A stretch of DNA of 64,000 nt from Sphingomonas sp. (GTDB taxonomy: Bacteria; Pseudomonadota; Alphaproteobacteria; Sphingomonadales; Sphingomonadaceae): NCBI RefSeq assembly GCF_025353885.1, contig NZ_JANXNX010000068.1:16670-80669 (forward strand), given 5' to 3'. Below the pieces are notes generated by a model that saw only the letters and a program-made list of their open reading frames with translations, searched no databases and was not told where the DNA came from. This document shows positions 8,040 to 16,906 of this stretch, piece after piece; position 1 is the stretch's first letter; each line of letters begins with the position of its first letter. The translations under genes were made by a program, and so were the position numbers.

Positions 8040-9289
8040 TGGCCAACCTCAGCTGCCGCAAGTGTGAAGCGGAAAGCCGTTCCTCCGTCCGCAGGCTTAT
8101 CGAGCCAGATCGTGCCGTTGTGCGCCTCGATGATTGTCTGGCATATCGATAGCCCTAGGCCCATTCCAGCATCCTTTGTGCGGACGAATGGTCGAAACAG
8201 CCTACTCTCGACTTCGGTGTCGAGACCGGGTCCGGTATCCACAATGCTAATCCTGACCATTTGGTTGGCAATCGGGATTGCCGAGATCGACAGCCGTCGA
8301 ACCGATGCATCCGCGAGCGCCTCAACGGCATTCTGGATAAGGTTGACCAGCACCTGCTGGACCTGAACCTTATTGACCAGTACGCCGGTGATCCGGTCAT
8401 CGATGTCAAGGCGGACATCAATGCCCAGCTCGGCCACGCCGATCAAAGCGAGCGCATTGGCCTCGTTGATCAGTCCGCGCAGATTTTCAACACGCTTGTC
8501 GGTGTCACCGCGCGCAATAAAGTCCCGCAAGCGACGCACGATCTGTCCCGCGCGCACGGCTTGCATCGCGGCGTCGCCAAGCGCTTCGCGGACGATCGCG
8601 ACATTCTCAGCATTGGGCACGTTAAGCAGGCCACGCGCGGCCTCCACGTAATTCGCTACCGCCGTCAGCGGCTGGTTGAGTTCGTGTGCCAGCGCCGACG
8701 CCACAGTGCCCATCGCACTGACGCGCGACGCATGAGCCAGTTCAGCCTGCATTTCCTCGAGGCGAACCTCGGTCTCCTGGCGACGTGTAAGGTCACGGAT
8801 GAGGCCGGTGAATACGCGACTGTGTGCAGTTCTCGCCTCGCCTACCGATAACTCGATCGGGAAGGTTGATCCGTCGCGCCGCTGGCCAACAGTGATGCGA
8901 CCAATGCCGATGATTTGCTTCTGACCTGTTGCCAGATAGCGGTTTATGTAATTGGCATGCTGTCGTCTGTCTGGCTCGGGCATCAGTATCGTGACGTTCT
9001 GCCCAATCACCTCGTTTTCGGCGAATCCAAACAAGTTTGTTGCCGCAGCGCTAAACGACACGATGACGCCGTCCTCGTCGATCACGATCATGGCGTCCGG
9101 AACCGTCGCCAGAATTGAATGAAGCAATGCCTCGCTGGTCGCTGTCGTTGCTTCAATCAAGATTGTGCTCAGTTTGATAGGCGTGGGACACCTTCTAGCA
9201 CATTCGGCTTGGATTGCTGCGCCAGCATCAATGCACAAGGGGAAGCAGGATCGGACTATGGGCGAGCATGTGGCGCGACACCCCACCAC
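8036..9289 (-). CDS. fixL: FixL-type haem-PAS oxygen-sensing histidine kinase
   Basis: A haem PAS domain (about 55-170 of the 417-residue frame) carries [18 protein letters not shown] with the presumed haem ligand His111 and IIGIGR with Arg131, both hallmark FixL residues. The kinase part has the phospho-His202 in AHELNQPL, an N box [12 protein letters not shown], and ATP-lid motifs DTGPGL and GMGLGL. No membrane helices are seen, so the kinase is soluble, unlike Sinorhizobium FixL. Oxygen binding to the haem inhibits autophosphorylation in known members. The first 45 residues are atypical and the true start may be an internal TTG near 9165. It is coupled to fixJ. Confidence 0.88.
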   Translation of the reverse strand: MVGCRATCSPIVRSCFPLCIDAGAAIQAECARRCPTPIKLSTILIEATTATSEALLHSILATVPDAMIVIDEDGVIVSFSAAATNLFGFAENEVIGQNVTILMPEPDRRQHANYINRYLATGQKQIIGIGRITVGQRRDGSTFPIELSVGEARTAHSRVFTGLIRDLTRRQETEVRLEEMQAELAHASRVSAMGTVASALAHELNQPLTAVANYVEAARGLLNVPNAENVAIVREALGDAAMQAVRAGQIVRRLRDFIARGDTDKRVENLRGLINEANALALIGVAELGIDVRLDIDDRITGVLVNKVQVQQVLVNLIQNAVEALADASVRRLSISAIPIANQMVRISIVDTGPGLDTEVESRLFRPFVRTKDAGMGLGLSICQTIIEAHNGTIWLDKPADGGTAFRFTLAAAEVGQ

Positions 9290-9449
9290 GTCTTCGTTGT
9301 CCGTCTAACTCAGCAAGATCAGGTCGCATACGTGCCGGCGATTGACAATTGCCCCTCGACGTTGCCGGTGTGTACGAACCAATCGCACGTAATATCTTCG
9401 TTTAGCAATTGGGTGTCGATGCGCATCCCTGTGGCATTAAGCGTGCGCG

Positions 9450-9990
9450 TTACGCAACGGTCCAGCTTGCCAACGTTCCGCGTCAGTAGTTTGCGATCCA
9501 ACCATTGACGCACCAGCCGACTTCGGCGCCGAAGGCAACCATCGTCCCGCATGGCGGCGATAATCGAAGAAGCGCCCCGACCAAGCCCGCTCCTCAACGG
9601 TTTTTCCGTTGGAAAGAGGCCGATTGCTCGCGAAAATGCCCCCGATTCGCCCTTCGTCGTCGAGATCGATCCGCACAGAGCGGTGACCCGCCTCGGAGCT
9701 TGCTGCGACTTTGAGCGTGCGACTGTCGATCACCGACCAGACGAGCGAGCGATTGATCAACATCGCGTCGGTAGCCCAGGCGATCTCGGCGAGATAACGC
9801 ATGATTTCCGCTTTTGCGAACGCTGGTCCGGTCATATGCGCCAGGCTGATCAGGCCGAATAGGGGCACATCGAGCGCCACGCAAAGCCCGTGTCGTTGAC
9901 CTCAATCGTCTGTCGTGCGTGAAACTGCGACCGACGCGTTCCCTCGCCAAGGCGCATATCGCCAGATCGAGCACTGGTCCGGCCAACGTG
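9450..9990 (-). pseudogene. DUF6544 family gene, degraded
   Basis: The pieces lie in three frames. Upstream, the frame starting near 9985 reads SGDMRLGEG and FHARQTIEVNDTGFAWR. After an apparent deletion another frame (9880 downward) reads VPLFGLISLAHMTGPAFAKAEI, MRYLAEIAWATDA and GRFFDYRRHAGRWLP. A third gives FGAEVGWCVNGWIANY, then TGA where this family has Trp, and RGTLASWTVA before a stop at 9450. The order matches DUF6544 proteins, which are of unknown function. At least two frameshifts, one nonsense change and a short internal loss are needed to explain it, so it is not a single sequencing slip. It lies between fixL and the alternative oxidase gene. Confidence 0.7.
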
Positions 9991-10064
9991 GTGTCTACAA
10001 ACTCATGGGCACCTCCTTTTCCCAACGTGCCAGCGCCAATGGCCCCGGCATCGTTGGCGAAAGA

Positions 10065-10790
10065 TCAGACGTTGAGCCGAACCTCGGTAGCGTGTTCGGG
10101 ATAGGGCGCAGCGAGCGACCGATCGACGACTTGTCCGCTAAGCTTTGAGGAATAGCCGTGATTGATGTCGCGGTGATGTGCCTCGTCGGCGCGCACGATT
10201 AGGATGACATCGCGCAGCGTCGCATCGGGGGCCATCTTCCAATAATGGATAGCGATGGTCGGTGCCGGCACATTCTCCGACCGGCCCTCATCTAGTTCCT
10301 TCAGGTAGAGCGTGTAGCTGATCACTGCTTCTTCCTCGAAATACCCAACGACACGGTGGGCGGTACGCGCCGAGACGAGGTAGAGAACCGAGTAGAGCAG
10401 CAGGAAGACCCACTGCGCGCCGAGGATAACCAGCCGTTCGAAAAGTGTCGGCTTTGCAATCTCGATGAAGGTCATCAAATGCATTCGCTCGTTCTCGGCT
10501 TCCTCGAGTAAGGTGCGTATCCAGCCATCGTCATCGCGCATCTGGCGTAGCGATGTCAGATGCGTGAACATGCCCCCCACCATACCCGGTACGGCGGCGA
10601 CCGTTTCAAGAACGATCGCGCGGTGGCCGTAGCGTTTGGCAAAAAAAGTGTCCGCCGTAAAACGCAGCAGCTTGGTGAAGCCAAGCGCAAATCGGTCGGA
10701 GAACCCATCAGGAACGTGATGGATGACGGGCTGCGCGGTATGCTCTTCGGCAAGCCCGCGCGCATCGGGCTGGAGAATAGTATTGGCCAT
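10065..10790 (-). CDS. aox: alternative oxidase (cyanide-insensitive quinol oxidase)
   Basis: The 241-residue product carries all di-iron signatures of the alternative oxidase family: Glu62 in LETVAAVPGM, Glu101 and His104 in NERMHLM, the FEEEAVISYT motif near 151-160, and Glu203 and His206 in RADEAHHRDINH. Hydrophobic helices around 120-140 anchor it as an interfacial inner-membrane protein. It oxidises ubiquinol and reduces oxygen to water without pumping protons. AOX is known in some sphingomonads (Novosphingobium). No FNR/FixK box (TTGAT-N4-ATCAA) was found upstream, so control by the neighbouring FixLJ remains a proposal. Confidence 0.95.
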   Translation of the reverse strand: MANTILQPDARGLAEEHTAQPVIHHVPDGFSDRFALGFTKLLRFTADTFFAKRYGHRAIVLETVAAVPGMVGGMFTHLTSLRQMRDDDGWIRTLLEEAENERMHLMTFIEIAKPTLFERLVILGAQWVFLLLYSVLYLVSARTAHRVVGYFEEEAVISYTLYLKELDEGRSENVPAPTIAIHYWKMAPDATLRDVILIVRADEAHHRDINHGYSSKLSGQVVDRSLAAPYPEHATEVRLNV

Positions 10791-11096
10791 TTTTTCGTAT
10801 CCTTTTTTGGCGTCGACATGCGGGTTGGTCGGTTGAGACTGTTCCGCCTAGGCGCCAATTGCCCCAGCCAGGATCGCAAAGGCTATCCGTAACTCTCCTG
10901 ATAGCGCCGTCTCCGATTGAGCCGCCATTGTGGCGCCGAGCGAGTGAGCCACACGAACACGTGCGCAGGGGCAGGCCATGCTCAGGATGATAGATGCGCC
11001 CAATTCCGATCTGGTCGAGTTCGCGCGCCCCTGGTGGGTATCGCTCAAGACGCGGCCCCCAGCATTTTCACGCTAAGTGCGGGCGATCGCAAATAG
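10791..11096. other. intergenic stretch without recognisable gene
   Basis: A 66-codon minus-strand frame lies at 10848-11048 but resembles no family I know and has no clear ribosome-binding site. The stretch must hold the alternative oxidase promoter and the end of the VTT-like gene's transcript. No palindromic FNR/FixK site was seen by eye. Confidence 0.4.
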
Positions 11097-11777
11097 TTAA
11101 CGTCGCCAAACGATCCGGTGTTGATCAATCAAAACTGCCCAATCAAGCCGTGTAAATGCATAAAGCGCAGCCATCACCGCGAGCTGAGTCACGATAAAAT
11201 AACCACTGGCATAAATTGTTGATTCAAACGTATCGATCTGGAATCGTCGCCCTGCGGCTTGGCCACCGACAATGAAAAACGCATAGCTGACGCATCGACC
11301 CAGAAAGAACGGCAGTGCCACTTTGGCTAACGAAAGACCCGTCAGGCCATAGGCGATGAACAGGAAGTTCGAAGGTAGGGGACTGAATGCGTAGGACAGA
11401 AAAATACCAAAGGTCAGAACAGGCCGTTTGTCTAGACGCTGCTTAACTACATATATGTTCGTCTGTTGTGCTGCGTTTAACAGCTTTTTTCCGACAATCC
11501 TATGCGAGAACAGCGCCAATGTTAGCCGCCCAAAAGTCGCCGCCGCGGCACCAATCAAAGCCAATGCCCAGGCACCGGTTTCAGGAAACTGAAATCCTAC
11601 AAACGCCAAGGCCATCCACGTCGGCGGCGCAAAGACCGGAATTAGGTTAAGCGCAAAGACCAAAGCGAAGAGAAGGAACAGGGCCACCAACTGGTCGATA
11701 ATTTGTTTCCGTTGCGTTGTGGAAATTAGTATGTAGCACCTACGCGCAGTCGTAACTATTCCGCCACGAACCAGCAA
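11097..11777 (-). CDS. VTT/SNARE-associated-type inner-membrane protein
   Basis: The 226-residue protein has about five hydrophobic segments (residues 28-55, 70-95, 125-145, 155-175, 195-215). The core FLSYAFSPLPSNFLFIAYGLTGL with a following GRCVSYAFFIVGG resembles the VTT (DedA/SNARE-associated) domain of YqaA-like membrane proteins, several of which affect lipid or membrane homeostasis. The substrate is unknown. The N-terminal 20 residues are not hydrophobic and a later start is possible. It is a lone gene on the minus strand. Confidence 0.55.
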   Translation of the reverse strand: MLVRGGIVTTARRCYILISTTQRKQIIDQLVALFLLFALVFALNLIPVFAPPTWMALAFVGFQFPETGAWALALIGAAAATFGRLTLALFSHRIVGKKLLNAAQQTNIYVVKQRLDKRPVLTFGIFLSYAFSPLPSNFLFIAYGLTGLSLAKVALPFFLGRCVSYAFFIVGGQAAGRRFQIDTFESTIYASGYFIVTQLAVMAALYAFTRLDWAVLIDQHRIVWRR

Positions 11778-12126
11778 TATGGCACTGTCAGTGGGATGGC
11801 ACCCGGTAAAGGTGCTGTTAGCCGAGGCGCGACTGTCAAATCTAGCCAGCTACGTACCGTTTCGGCACTCGATGGGGATGCCTGATATCTTCAGGCGGTG
11901 TAATGCTGAACAGACCTTTGGGTTGTCATGGCACAGGGAAGCCGACCGTTGATCAAGGCGCGATATGTCTCTTTTCACGAGACGGCAGCCCCAATTAAGG
12001 GCGTATGGTCGCCTCAGTACAGCAGACGGTGTTTCAATGCCAACGGACTGCGTCTGCTGTGCGGATATGCGCTCGAAGCGAGCAATCACCGTTTTATCTG
12101 GCTTCAATGGAATGACCCGATCTATT
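11778..12126. other. intergenic stretch without recognisable gene
   Basis: Short overlapping frames exist on both strands (11850-12158 minus, 11928-12212 plus). None shows a family motif, signal peptide or ribosome-binding site. It may be eroded sequence. Confidence 0.4.
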
Positions 12127-12540
12127 TCACGACGGCAGAACGACCGCTGAATCTCCATCGAAAGCAGATAGGATTGGGCAGGCTCTGCCTATTCCCGCGC
12201 CGCACTCCTTAGCTAAGCGCTCAAGCGCATCTCGGGCAGAACGCAGCACCGCGATTTTGACGTCCAGCGCACCCACGCGCACTTGCGCCATTTCGCGTGC
12301 CCGCAATCTATCCTCGGTGGCCTCAAGAGCCAGCAGTTCGCCGATCTCCTCCAACGTGAATCCTGCTGCCTGTGCTTGGCGGATAAAACGTAGCCGACGA
12401 ACATCGGCCTCACCGTAGCTACGAAAACCGCCGCTGCTTGGTCGATTCGGTTCGTTCAACAGCCCCCGCTTCTGGTAATATCGGACGGTCTCGACCCCCA
12501 CAGCGCCCGCCTTCGCCAACTTCGCAATCGTTATCGACAT
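12127..12540 (-). CDS. MerR-family transcriptional regulator
   Basis: From the ATG at 12540 the protein has 137 residues. A MerR winged helix covers residues 1-70 (IAKLAKAGAVGVETVRYYQKRGLL, then FRSYGEADVRRLRFI) and a coiled-coil dimer helix follows. The tail ECGAGIGRACPILSAF provides two cysteines like the distal metal ligands of MerR. The third MerR cysteine, at the start of the dimer helix, is absent (LEATEDRLRAR), so mercury sensing by the classical three-Cys site is unlikely and another metal or an oxidant is possible. An upstream in-frame ATG at 12711 is rejected as it adds an unrelated extension across the operator. A MerR-type promoter lies just upstream. Confidence 0.85.
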   Translation of the reverse strand: MSITIAKLAKAGAVGVETVRYYQKRGLLNEPNRPSSGGFRSYGEADVRRLRFIRQAQAAGFTLEEIGELLALEATEDRLRAREMAQVRVGALDVKIAVLRSARDALERLAKECGAGIGRACPILSAFDGDSAVVLPS

Positions 12541-12546
12541 CAGCTC

Positions 12547-12577
12547 TTGTCTCCGGACTATGGTACGGACTCTAGAT
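12547..12577 (+). promoter_or_regulatory. MerR-type promoter/operator with 19-base spacer
   Basis: On the plus strand TTGTCT (12547-12552) and CTAGAT (12572-12577) are separated by exactly 19 bases. The spacer region holds a dyad, TCCGGAC-TATG-GTACGGA. Overlong spacers with a central dyad are the signature of promoters untwisted by MerR proteins. It lies immediately upstream of, and divergent from, the merR-like gene. No intact target gene follows on the plus strand before the tRNA fragment. Confidence 0.6.
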
Positions 12578-12971
12578 AGGTTGGGTGCCGCCTTCCGGCA
12601 ATCAGGAGCGCCCCATTGTCGAACCGTCCAACAGCCATCCTCTACCGCATGGTCATACCCCAGCATACCTGCCCCTATCCGCGTCGGCACGCTGGTCTGC
12701 CCAGTGAGCAAGGCGTTTTCGTCGATCGGCGCAGGTTGATCCCTAGCTCGACGTACAGCTCAACTTATAGAGAACGGTCAAACTTGGACGTGTGATAAGT
12801 GCAATTATCACAGACACTTAGAAGAGATATCCGCGAGCCAGTAAGCCGTCGGCGCATTGACTAAATTCAAGTATCGTACTGGTATCGTTGATAGCCCTTT
12901 TTGACCCAGAAAATGGGTTTCAGCATCGTCTTTTCCACGGTTTCCCGCGGATGAGTGGCGCTTTTGTCGCT
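12578..12971. other. non-coding stretch downstream of the MerR-type promoter
   Basis: No plus-strand frame here resembles an efflux, reductase or other typical MerR target, although the promoter at 12547 points into it. A small stem (ACCCA/TGGGT, near 12905-12918) is present. The target may have been removed when an element inserted at the tRNA fragment at 12972. Confidence 0.4.
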
Positions 12972-13013
12972 CTCCGAAGGCAGAGGTCACAGGTTCGAAT
13001 CCTGTCGGGCCAA
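12972..13013 (+). other. 3' half of tRNA-Arg(CCG); probable attachment-site remnant
   Basis: The stretch reads as an anticodon loop CTCCGAA (12972-12978) and 3' anticodon strand GGCAG. A variable region AGGTC is followed by a perfect T arm ACAGG-TTCGAAT-CCTGT (12989-13005) and CGGGC of the acceptor. The 5' acceptor strand, D arm and 5' anticodon strand are absent: the bases upstream do not pair with it. 3' tRNA fragments like this are typically left where integrases recombine at a tRNA gene. The complete tRNA and an integrase are not in the window. Confidence 0.7.
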
Positions 13014-13251
13014 AATCTATCAAGCCAATCCGTAATTTTTGATTCTTACGTTCCCGGCGATGAGAATGCCCGGTACCACGCCGGTGAACTGCTCATTGAG
13101 CCAGTTTTTGAATGTCATCCATTGGCGGTTCGGTGGCGGCAAACGTACGCCCAGGACAAGGAAACGCGCTTGGCCTTTGGCTACGGTTGAGGCGATTGCT
13201 GATCTATTCTTCGACTTCGTTGATCGCCCCAACCGATTACAGAATTTTGTC

Positions 13252-15600
13252 TTAAAAATGGTAACCGATCGTTGCGCCATAGGTCCGTGGCGCGCCCGGC
13301 GTTACCTGAAAACTGTTAGACACCAGACCAGTGGCATAAACATACTGGTTGGTGAGATTTCGGACGAATAGCTGGGCATCGAAATGCCCAGCGGGTGCAA
13401 CCCACCCGATCGAGGCATCGACCAGATGATGAGACTGCTGAATCATGTAATTATCGCCGGACAGCGGATAAGGTGAATTGTAGCGGTCGTTGACGTTGAA
13501 TGTGAAATCACCCCTCGTCGGCGTTTCGAGTTTGTAGGTCACGCCGATCGACCCTGAAAAAGGTGGCGCATAAGCAACCCGGTTACCGGCGAAATTGCAT
13601 GTCCGGGAAACCGGGGCGCCGATGGTGACGCCCCCCACGACACGTGTGCCTGGAACGATGCACGTGGCACCGGGGTAATCGGCAAATTTTGCGTTGAGAA
13701 CTTCAAACGCACCTTGGATGGTCAGGCCGCGGATCAGAACCAACGCAAAGTCGGCATCGACACCATCGATGCGTTCCCTGGCGACATTCAACAAAATGGG
13801 GAAACCAGGCACCGCTGGCGGTGCCTGAGTGCGGACCTGCACATCTTTGTAGGTGTAATGGAAGTAAGCGATGTTGAACCGTAGCCGGTTGTCGAACAAT
13901 TGCGATTTCAGGCCCACCTCTGTCGCATAAAGCAACTCTGGGTTCACCGGCGGATTGGTAAATGAATTGCCATTGTAGGCACCCGATTTAAAACCCAAGT
14001 CATGCGATGCGTAGAGGCGAATGTTTTTGCCGATTTCTTGGGAAAGCACGAAGCGATACGTCAACTTTCCAAAATGCAACCGCGTCGGTATTCCGGGGAA
14101 CAACGTCGTTACTCCGCCGACGGCGAGCGTATAGGGCTGACCGGGCGTCAGGGCGACGACCGTGGGCTGCGGATTGCCTGCGGGCGTACTGGGAGGAACA
14201 GGAATGGCGGTGACCGAATTGGGGAAGCCTGCGAGTGGCGAAAGCAATCCGGTCAGACCCTTGGTTTCATCGGTGTAACGAAGGCCAACGGTCAATTTTG
14301 TCGCGTTGAGGAATCGATAACTGACGTCGCCATAAGCCGAATATGATTCGGTCGTGGGTCGACCGAAGTTGCGATTCGGGGTGCCGGGCGCGCAGACTGT
14401 GCCAACACAGGTCTGGGACGAATTTAGCTCAAGACGCGTTATGTCATTATAATAGAAAGCGCCGACGATCCATTGGAAACGCGCTGCCTTTGCCGAGGAC
14501 GTCAGCTGGAACTCTTGGCTCCAAGTCCGGTTGCTCTGAGCAAAATAGGTTGGCGTCGATGATTGCCCGGGAAGCGGCTGGCCAAGGATCGGACTACCAT
14601 CGAACAGAATGTTCAACGCGCTCGATTGATAACCGGTCAAACTCATCAGGCGAGCAAAGCCCAGATCCTGTTCGATCTTCAGGCTTGCGATATTAGCATG
14701 AAAAGGCGCCGTTTGGTCGAACCGGCCAGTCACGCGATATTCGCCAAGGTATGGCGTACCGTCGCTTCCAAGCGTGCCGGGATAAACCTGCCTCGCCGCG
14801 CCAAATGTACGATTATTCCAATCGTAGATAAAGCTGCCGGTAACGCGAGTGTCGACGCCAGGTTTCCAGACGAACTTCGCCTGAACGCCGAACTCCTCCG
14901 ATTTTTGAGCATCATTGCCGGTGAATATATTGCGTGACCAGCCCTTGCCCTGCTTTTGGTAGAACACGGCTGTGTTGACAGCGAACGTGTCTGAAAGCGG
15001 GGTCGAGCCGTAAAAGTTGGCGGTGACCGTATCAAAATTTCCATAGCCCAAGGACGCGTCGACCTTCACGGCGTCGCCCGGGTCGCGTGTTGTGACTGAG
15101 ATCAAGCCAGCAGTGACATTGCGGCCGTACAGCGTCCCCTGCGGACCCTTAAGCACCTCGATGCGTTCGATATTATTGAATGAGTAAATGCTCATCGCCG
15201 GATTGGGCAGGTAGAGGCCGTCGATATATACCGCTGTCTGGCCTTCGTTATATCCGGTGCTGCTGGATCCGATCCCGCGCAGGTAAATATTGTTGCCGCC
15301 CGATGGCGCCACAACGAGGCCAGGAACCAAATTCGGCAACTGAAGCACACCGTCGATCTTAAACGCTTTCAACTGGGTAGCGGATACGGCCTGAATTGAG
15401 GCAGGCACGTCCTGGAGGCTTTGCGAACGCCGCGTCGCGGTCACGATAATATCGACGACTTTAGTGTCGCTCGCGTCCGCGGTGCTATCTGTGGCTTCGG
15501 CCGTACTGGCCGCTGCTTGGCCAGCGACCTGAGCAAAAGCGCTGTTGGTAAAGCCAGTGCTGGCGACAACGGCCGTGCTGGCCAACAAAAATACACGCAT
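13252..15600 (-). CDS. TonB-dependent outer-membrane receptor
   Basis: The start at 15600 is chosen because GGGGAGA lies six bases upstream; in-frame ATGs at 15615 and 15684 would lengthen the signal peptide. The 782-residue protein has a signal peptide, a TonB box (VVDIIVTATRR), a plug domain (PASIQAV, ending in VLKGPQGTLYGRN) and a 22-strand-type barrel closing with a terminal aromatic (ATIGYHF). It should import a large substrate across the outer membrane with TonB energy. The plug resembles the IroN/CirA-like receptors that sphingomonads use for aromatic and natural-product ligands. The neighbouring alpha/beta hydrolase on the same strand may process the cargo. Confidence 0.93.
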   Translation of the reverse strand: MRVFLLASTAVVASTGFTNSAFAQVAGQAAASTAEATDSTADASDTKVVDIIVTATRRSQSLQDVPASIQAVSATQLKAFKIDGVLQLPNLVPGLVVAPSGGNNIYLRGIGSSSTGYNEGQTAVYIDGLYLPNPAMSIYSFNNIERIEVLKGPQGTLYGRNVTAGLISVTTRDPGDAVKVDASLGYGNFDTVTANFYGSTPLSDTFAVNTAVFYQKQGKGWSRNIFTGNDAQKSEEFGVQAKFVWKPGVDTRVTGSFIYDWNNRTFGAARQVYPGTLGSDGTPYLGEYRVTGRFDQTAPFHANIASLKIEQDLGFARLMSLTGYQSSALNILFDGSPILGQPLPGQSSTPTYFAQSNRTWSQEFQLTSSAKAARFQWIVGAFYYNDITRLELNSSQTCVGTVCAPGTPNRNFGRPTTESYSAYGDVSYRFLNATKLTVGLRYTDETKGLTGLLSPLAGFPNSVTAIPVPPSTPAGNPQPTVVALTPGQPYTLAVGGVTTLFPGIPTRLHFGKLTYRFVLSQEIGKNIRLYASHDLGFKSGAYNGNSFTNPPVNPELLYATEVGLKSQLFDNRLRFNIAYFHYTYKDVQVRTQAPPAVPGFPILLNVARERIDGVDADFALVLIRGLTIQGAFEVLNAKFADYPGATCIVPGTRVVGGVTIGAPVSRTCNFAGNRVAYAPPFSGSIGVTYKLETPTRGDFTFNVNDRYNSPYPLSGDNYMIQQSHHLVDASIGWVAPAGHFDAQLFVRNLTNQYVYATGLVSNSFQVTPGAPRTYGATIGYHF

Positions 15601-15930
15601 CCAGATTCTCCCCATTATTCGCGTCGATTCCCGCGCGAATTTTCTGCGGAGTCGTTTGAAGCTGCCCCGCCCACTGAAAATCATATTTTACAGACGCGTG
15701 TAAAAGAACTCGCTGGTGGATAGACGATGCCTGTTTGGCATAGGGGACACGAGTTATCGTTGCGCTGTGCGCTACGTCTGCGATCATTGTTTTACGGCCA
15801 ATGGTGGCCAATCGCCTCCGCAACGCCTAGACTGGTCAATGCCGCCCTAATGGGCGCCAGGATCGTTCCCGCCCGTGCAAGAAGAATAGCGAACTCCCCG
15901 ACACAGCCCTGCGGACGTTGTCGATTGCAC
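15601..15930. other. upstream region of the TBDR gene
   Basis: The 330 bases between the hydrolase stop and the TBDR start contain no convincing gene on either strand. They probably hold the TBDR promoter. The short stretch before 15600 is AT-rich (TATTTTACAG near 15685) compared with the surroundings; no defined operator was recognised. Confidence 0.4.
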
Positions 15931-16725
15931 TTATGAGGCGGAAATTGCCGGGGTCATGTCTGCCGCGCGCATGAAAGCGTCGAGGCGATCGTTAAACTCT
16001 TCGGACACGCTTTGAGGGAAATGGTGCGGCGAAGTGATTATTTGATGGAAGCCTCCGCCCGCTTCCGCGACCCGGCGACTGACGACATCGAAAGCCGGGC
16101 TCCAGCCGCCACTTACAAGCATCAGCGGGATTTTTGCCTGCTTCACGACGGCAAGTTCGCGGGCAACGTCAGCTTTGGCGGGAATTTTAAGTTTGCGGAT
16201 CGCACGTCCCATCGCCTTCATTTCGTCATAGGGACGGTCGCCGTCGATGAACGAAGGTATATTGACCACGCGTGCAAAGCGCTGAACGCGTTTTGCATCG
16301 CTCAGCGTCAGAAGCAAAGCGCGGATGAGGCTGATTACAAATTTGCGCACTTCCGGATCGTCGCCTGCGAGCTTCTGCATCGCTGGCTCGATGATCGTTA
16401 GTGATTTCACCGCATCGGGTCGCCGCGCGGCTGCCGCAAGCGCAACAGCGCCGCCAAAAGAGTGGCCGACAAGATGAGCGCCGTCCTGTAACATTTCAGC
16501 AACCCAAATAGCATCCGCCTCGGCGTCATCCGGTCGCCCCGGGTCGCTGCTCTGCCCGTGACCAGGTCGGTCCGGCACAATGACCTGCCATCCTCGCGCC
16601 GCCAGCCCCTGTTGTCTTGCAAAATGGCGGTCGCCACCGATTTTACTACCCTGCGCGCTGCCATGGATCAGGACAACTCGCTCGCCCTGATCGCCCCAAT
16701 GCGTCACGTGGATTTTTTCGGTCAT
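15931..16725 (-). CDS. alpha/beta hydrolase
   Basis: The 264-residue protein starts at MTEKIHVTHWG after AAGAGG; an in-frame ATG at 16767 is possible but would add 14 residues. It shows the alpha/beta-hydrolase fold: oxyanion-loop HGSAQG, PGHGQS, nucleophile Ser in GHSFGG, and a catalytic His in the C-terminal SPHHFPQ. The acid is likely an Asp before the seventh strand. Reactions in this family include ester, lactone and C-C hydrolysis; the substrate is unknown. It is downstream of the TBDR on the same strand, 330 bases apart, and diverges from the SnoaL-like gene. Confidence 0.88.
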   Translation of the reverse strand: MTEKIHVTHWGDQGERVVLIHGSAQGSKIGGDRHFARQQGLAARGWQVIVPDRPGHGQSSDPGRPDDAEADAIWVAEMLQDGAHLVGHSFGGAVALAAAARRPDAVKSLTIIEPAMQKLAGDDPEVRKFVISLIRALLLTLSDAKRVQRFARVVNIPSFIDGDRPYDEMKAMGRAIRKLKIPAKADVARELAVVKQAKIPLMLVSGGWSPAFDVVSRRVAEAGGGFHQIITSPHHFPQSVSEEFNDRLDAFMRAADMTPAISAS

Positions 16726-16906
16726 CGCCTCTTGTCGGCCCAATTCGTATGACAGGATAGACTCCAACAGGCTTTAACCGATACGCTGGCAGCATCGCTA
16801 AGCCCGATGCGCCAGCGGCATCGGCCCACCGAAATTTCGATCATGGCGGCGTGATTTGCTTTCCCTAGAACGGCAGCGAACCGCGAAAGCGGACTTGGAG
16901 AGATTA

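Noticed and set aside
10848..11048. 66-codon minus-strand frame upstream of the oxidase gene
   Set aside because: No family resemblance, no signal peptide and no clear ribosome-binding site.
11121..11132. TTGATCAATCAA as an FNR/FixK box for the oxidase gene
   Set aside because: It is two bases too short for TTGAT-N4-ATCAA and lies inside the coding end of the VTT-like gene, downstream of its start.
12905..12918. ACCCA/TGGGT stem as a terminator
   Set aside because: Only a five-base stem without a proper T tract on either strand.
12808..13023. 71-codon minus-strand frame containing GPTGFEPVTSAFGE
   Set aside because: This peptide is a well-known antisense translation of tRNA sequence; it overlaps the tRNA-Arg 3' fragment exactly and is not a protein gene.
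13020..13280. 86-codon minus-strand frame next to the tRNA fragment
   Set aside because: A short hydrophobic stretch (FTGVVPGILIAG) is present but nothing else is protein-like and it runs into the TBDR gene end.
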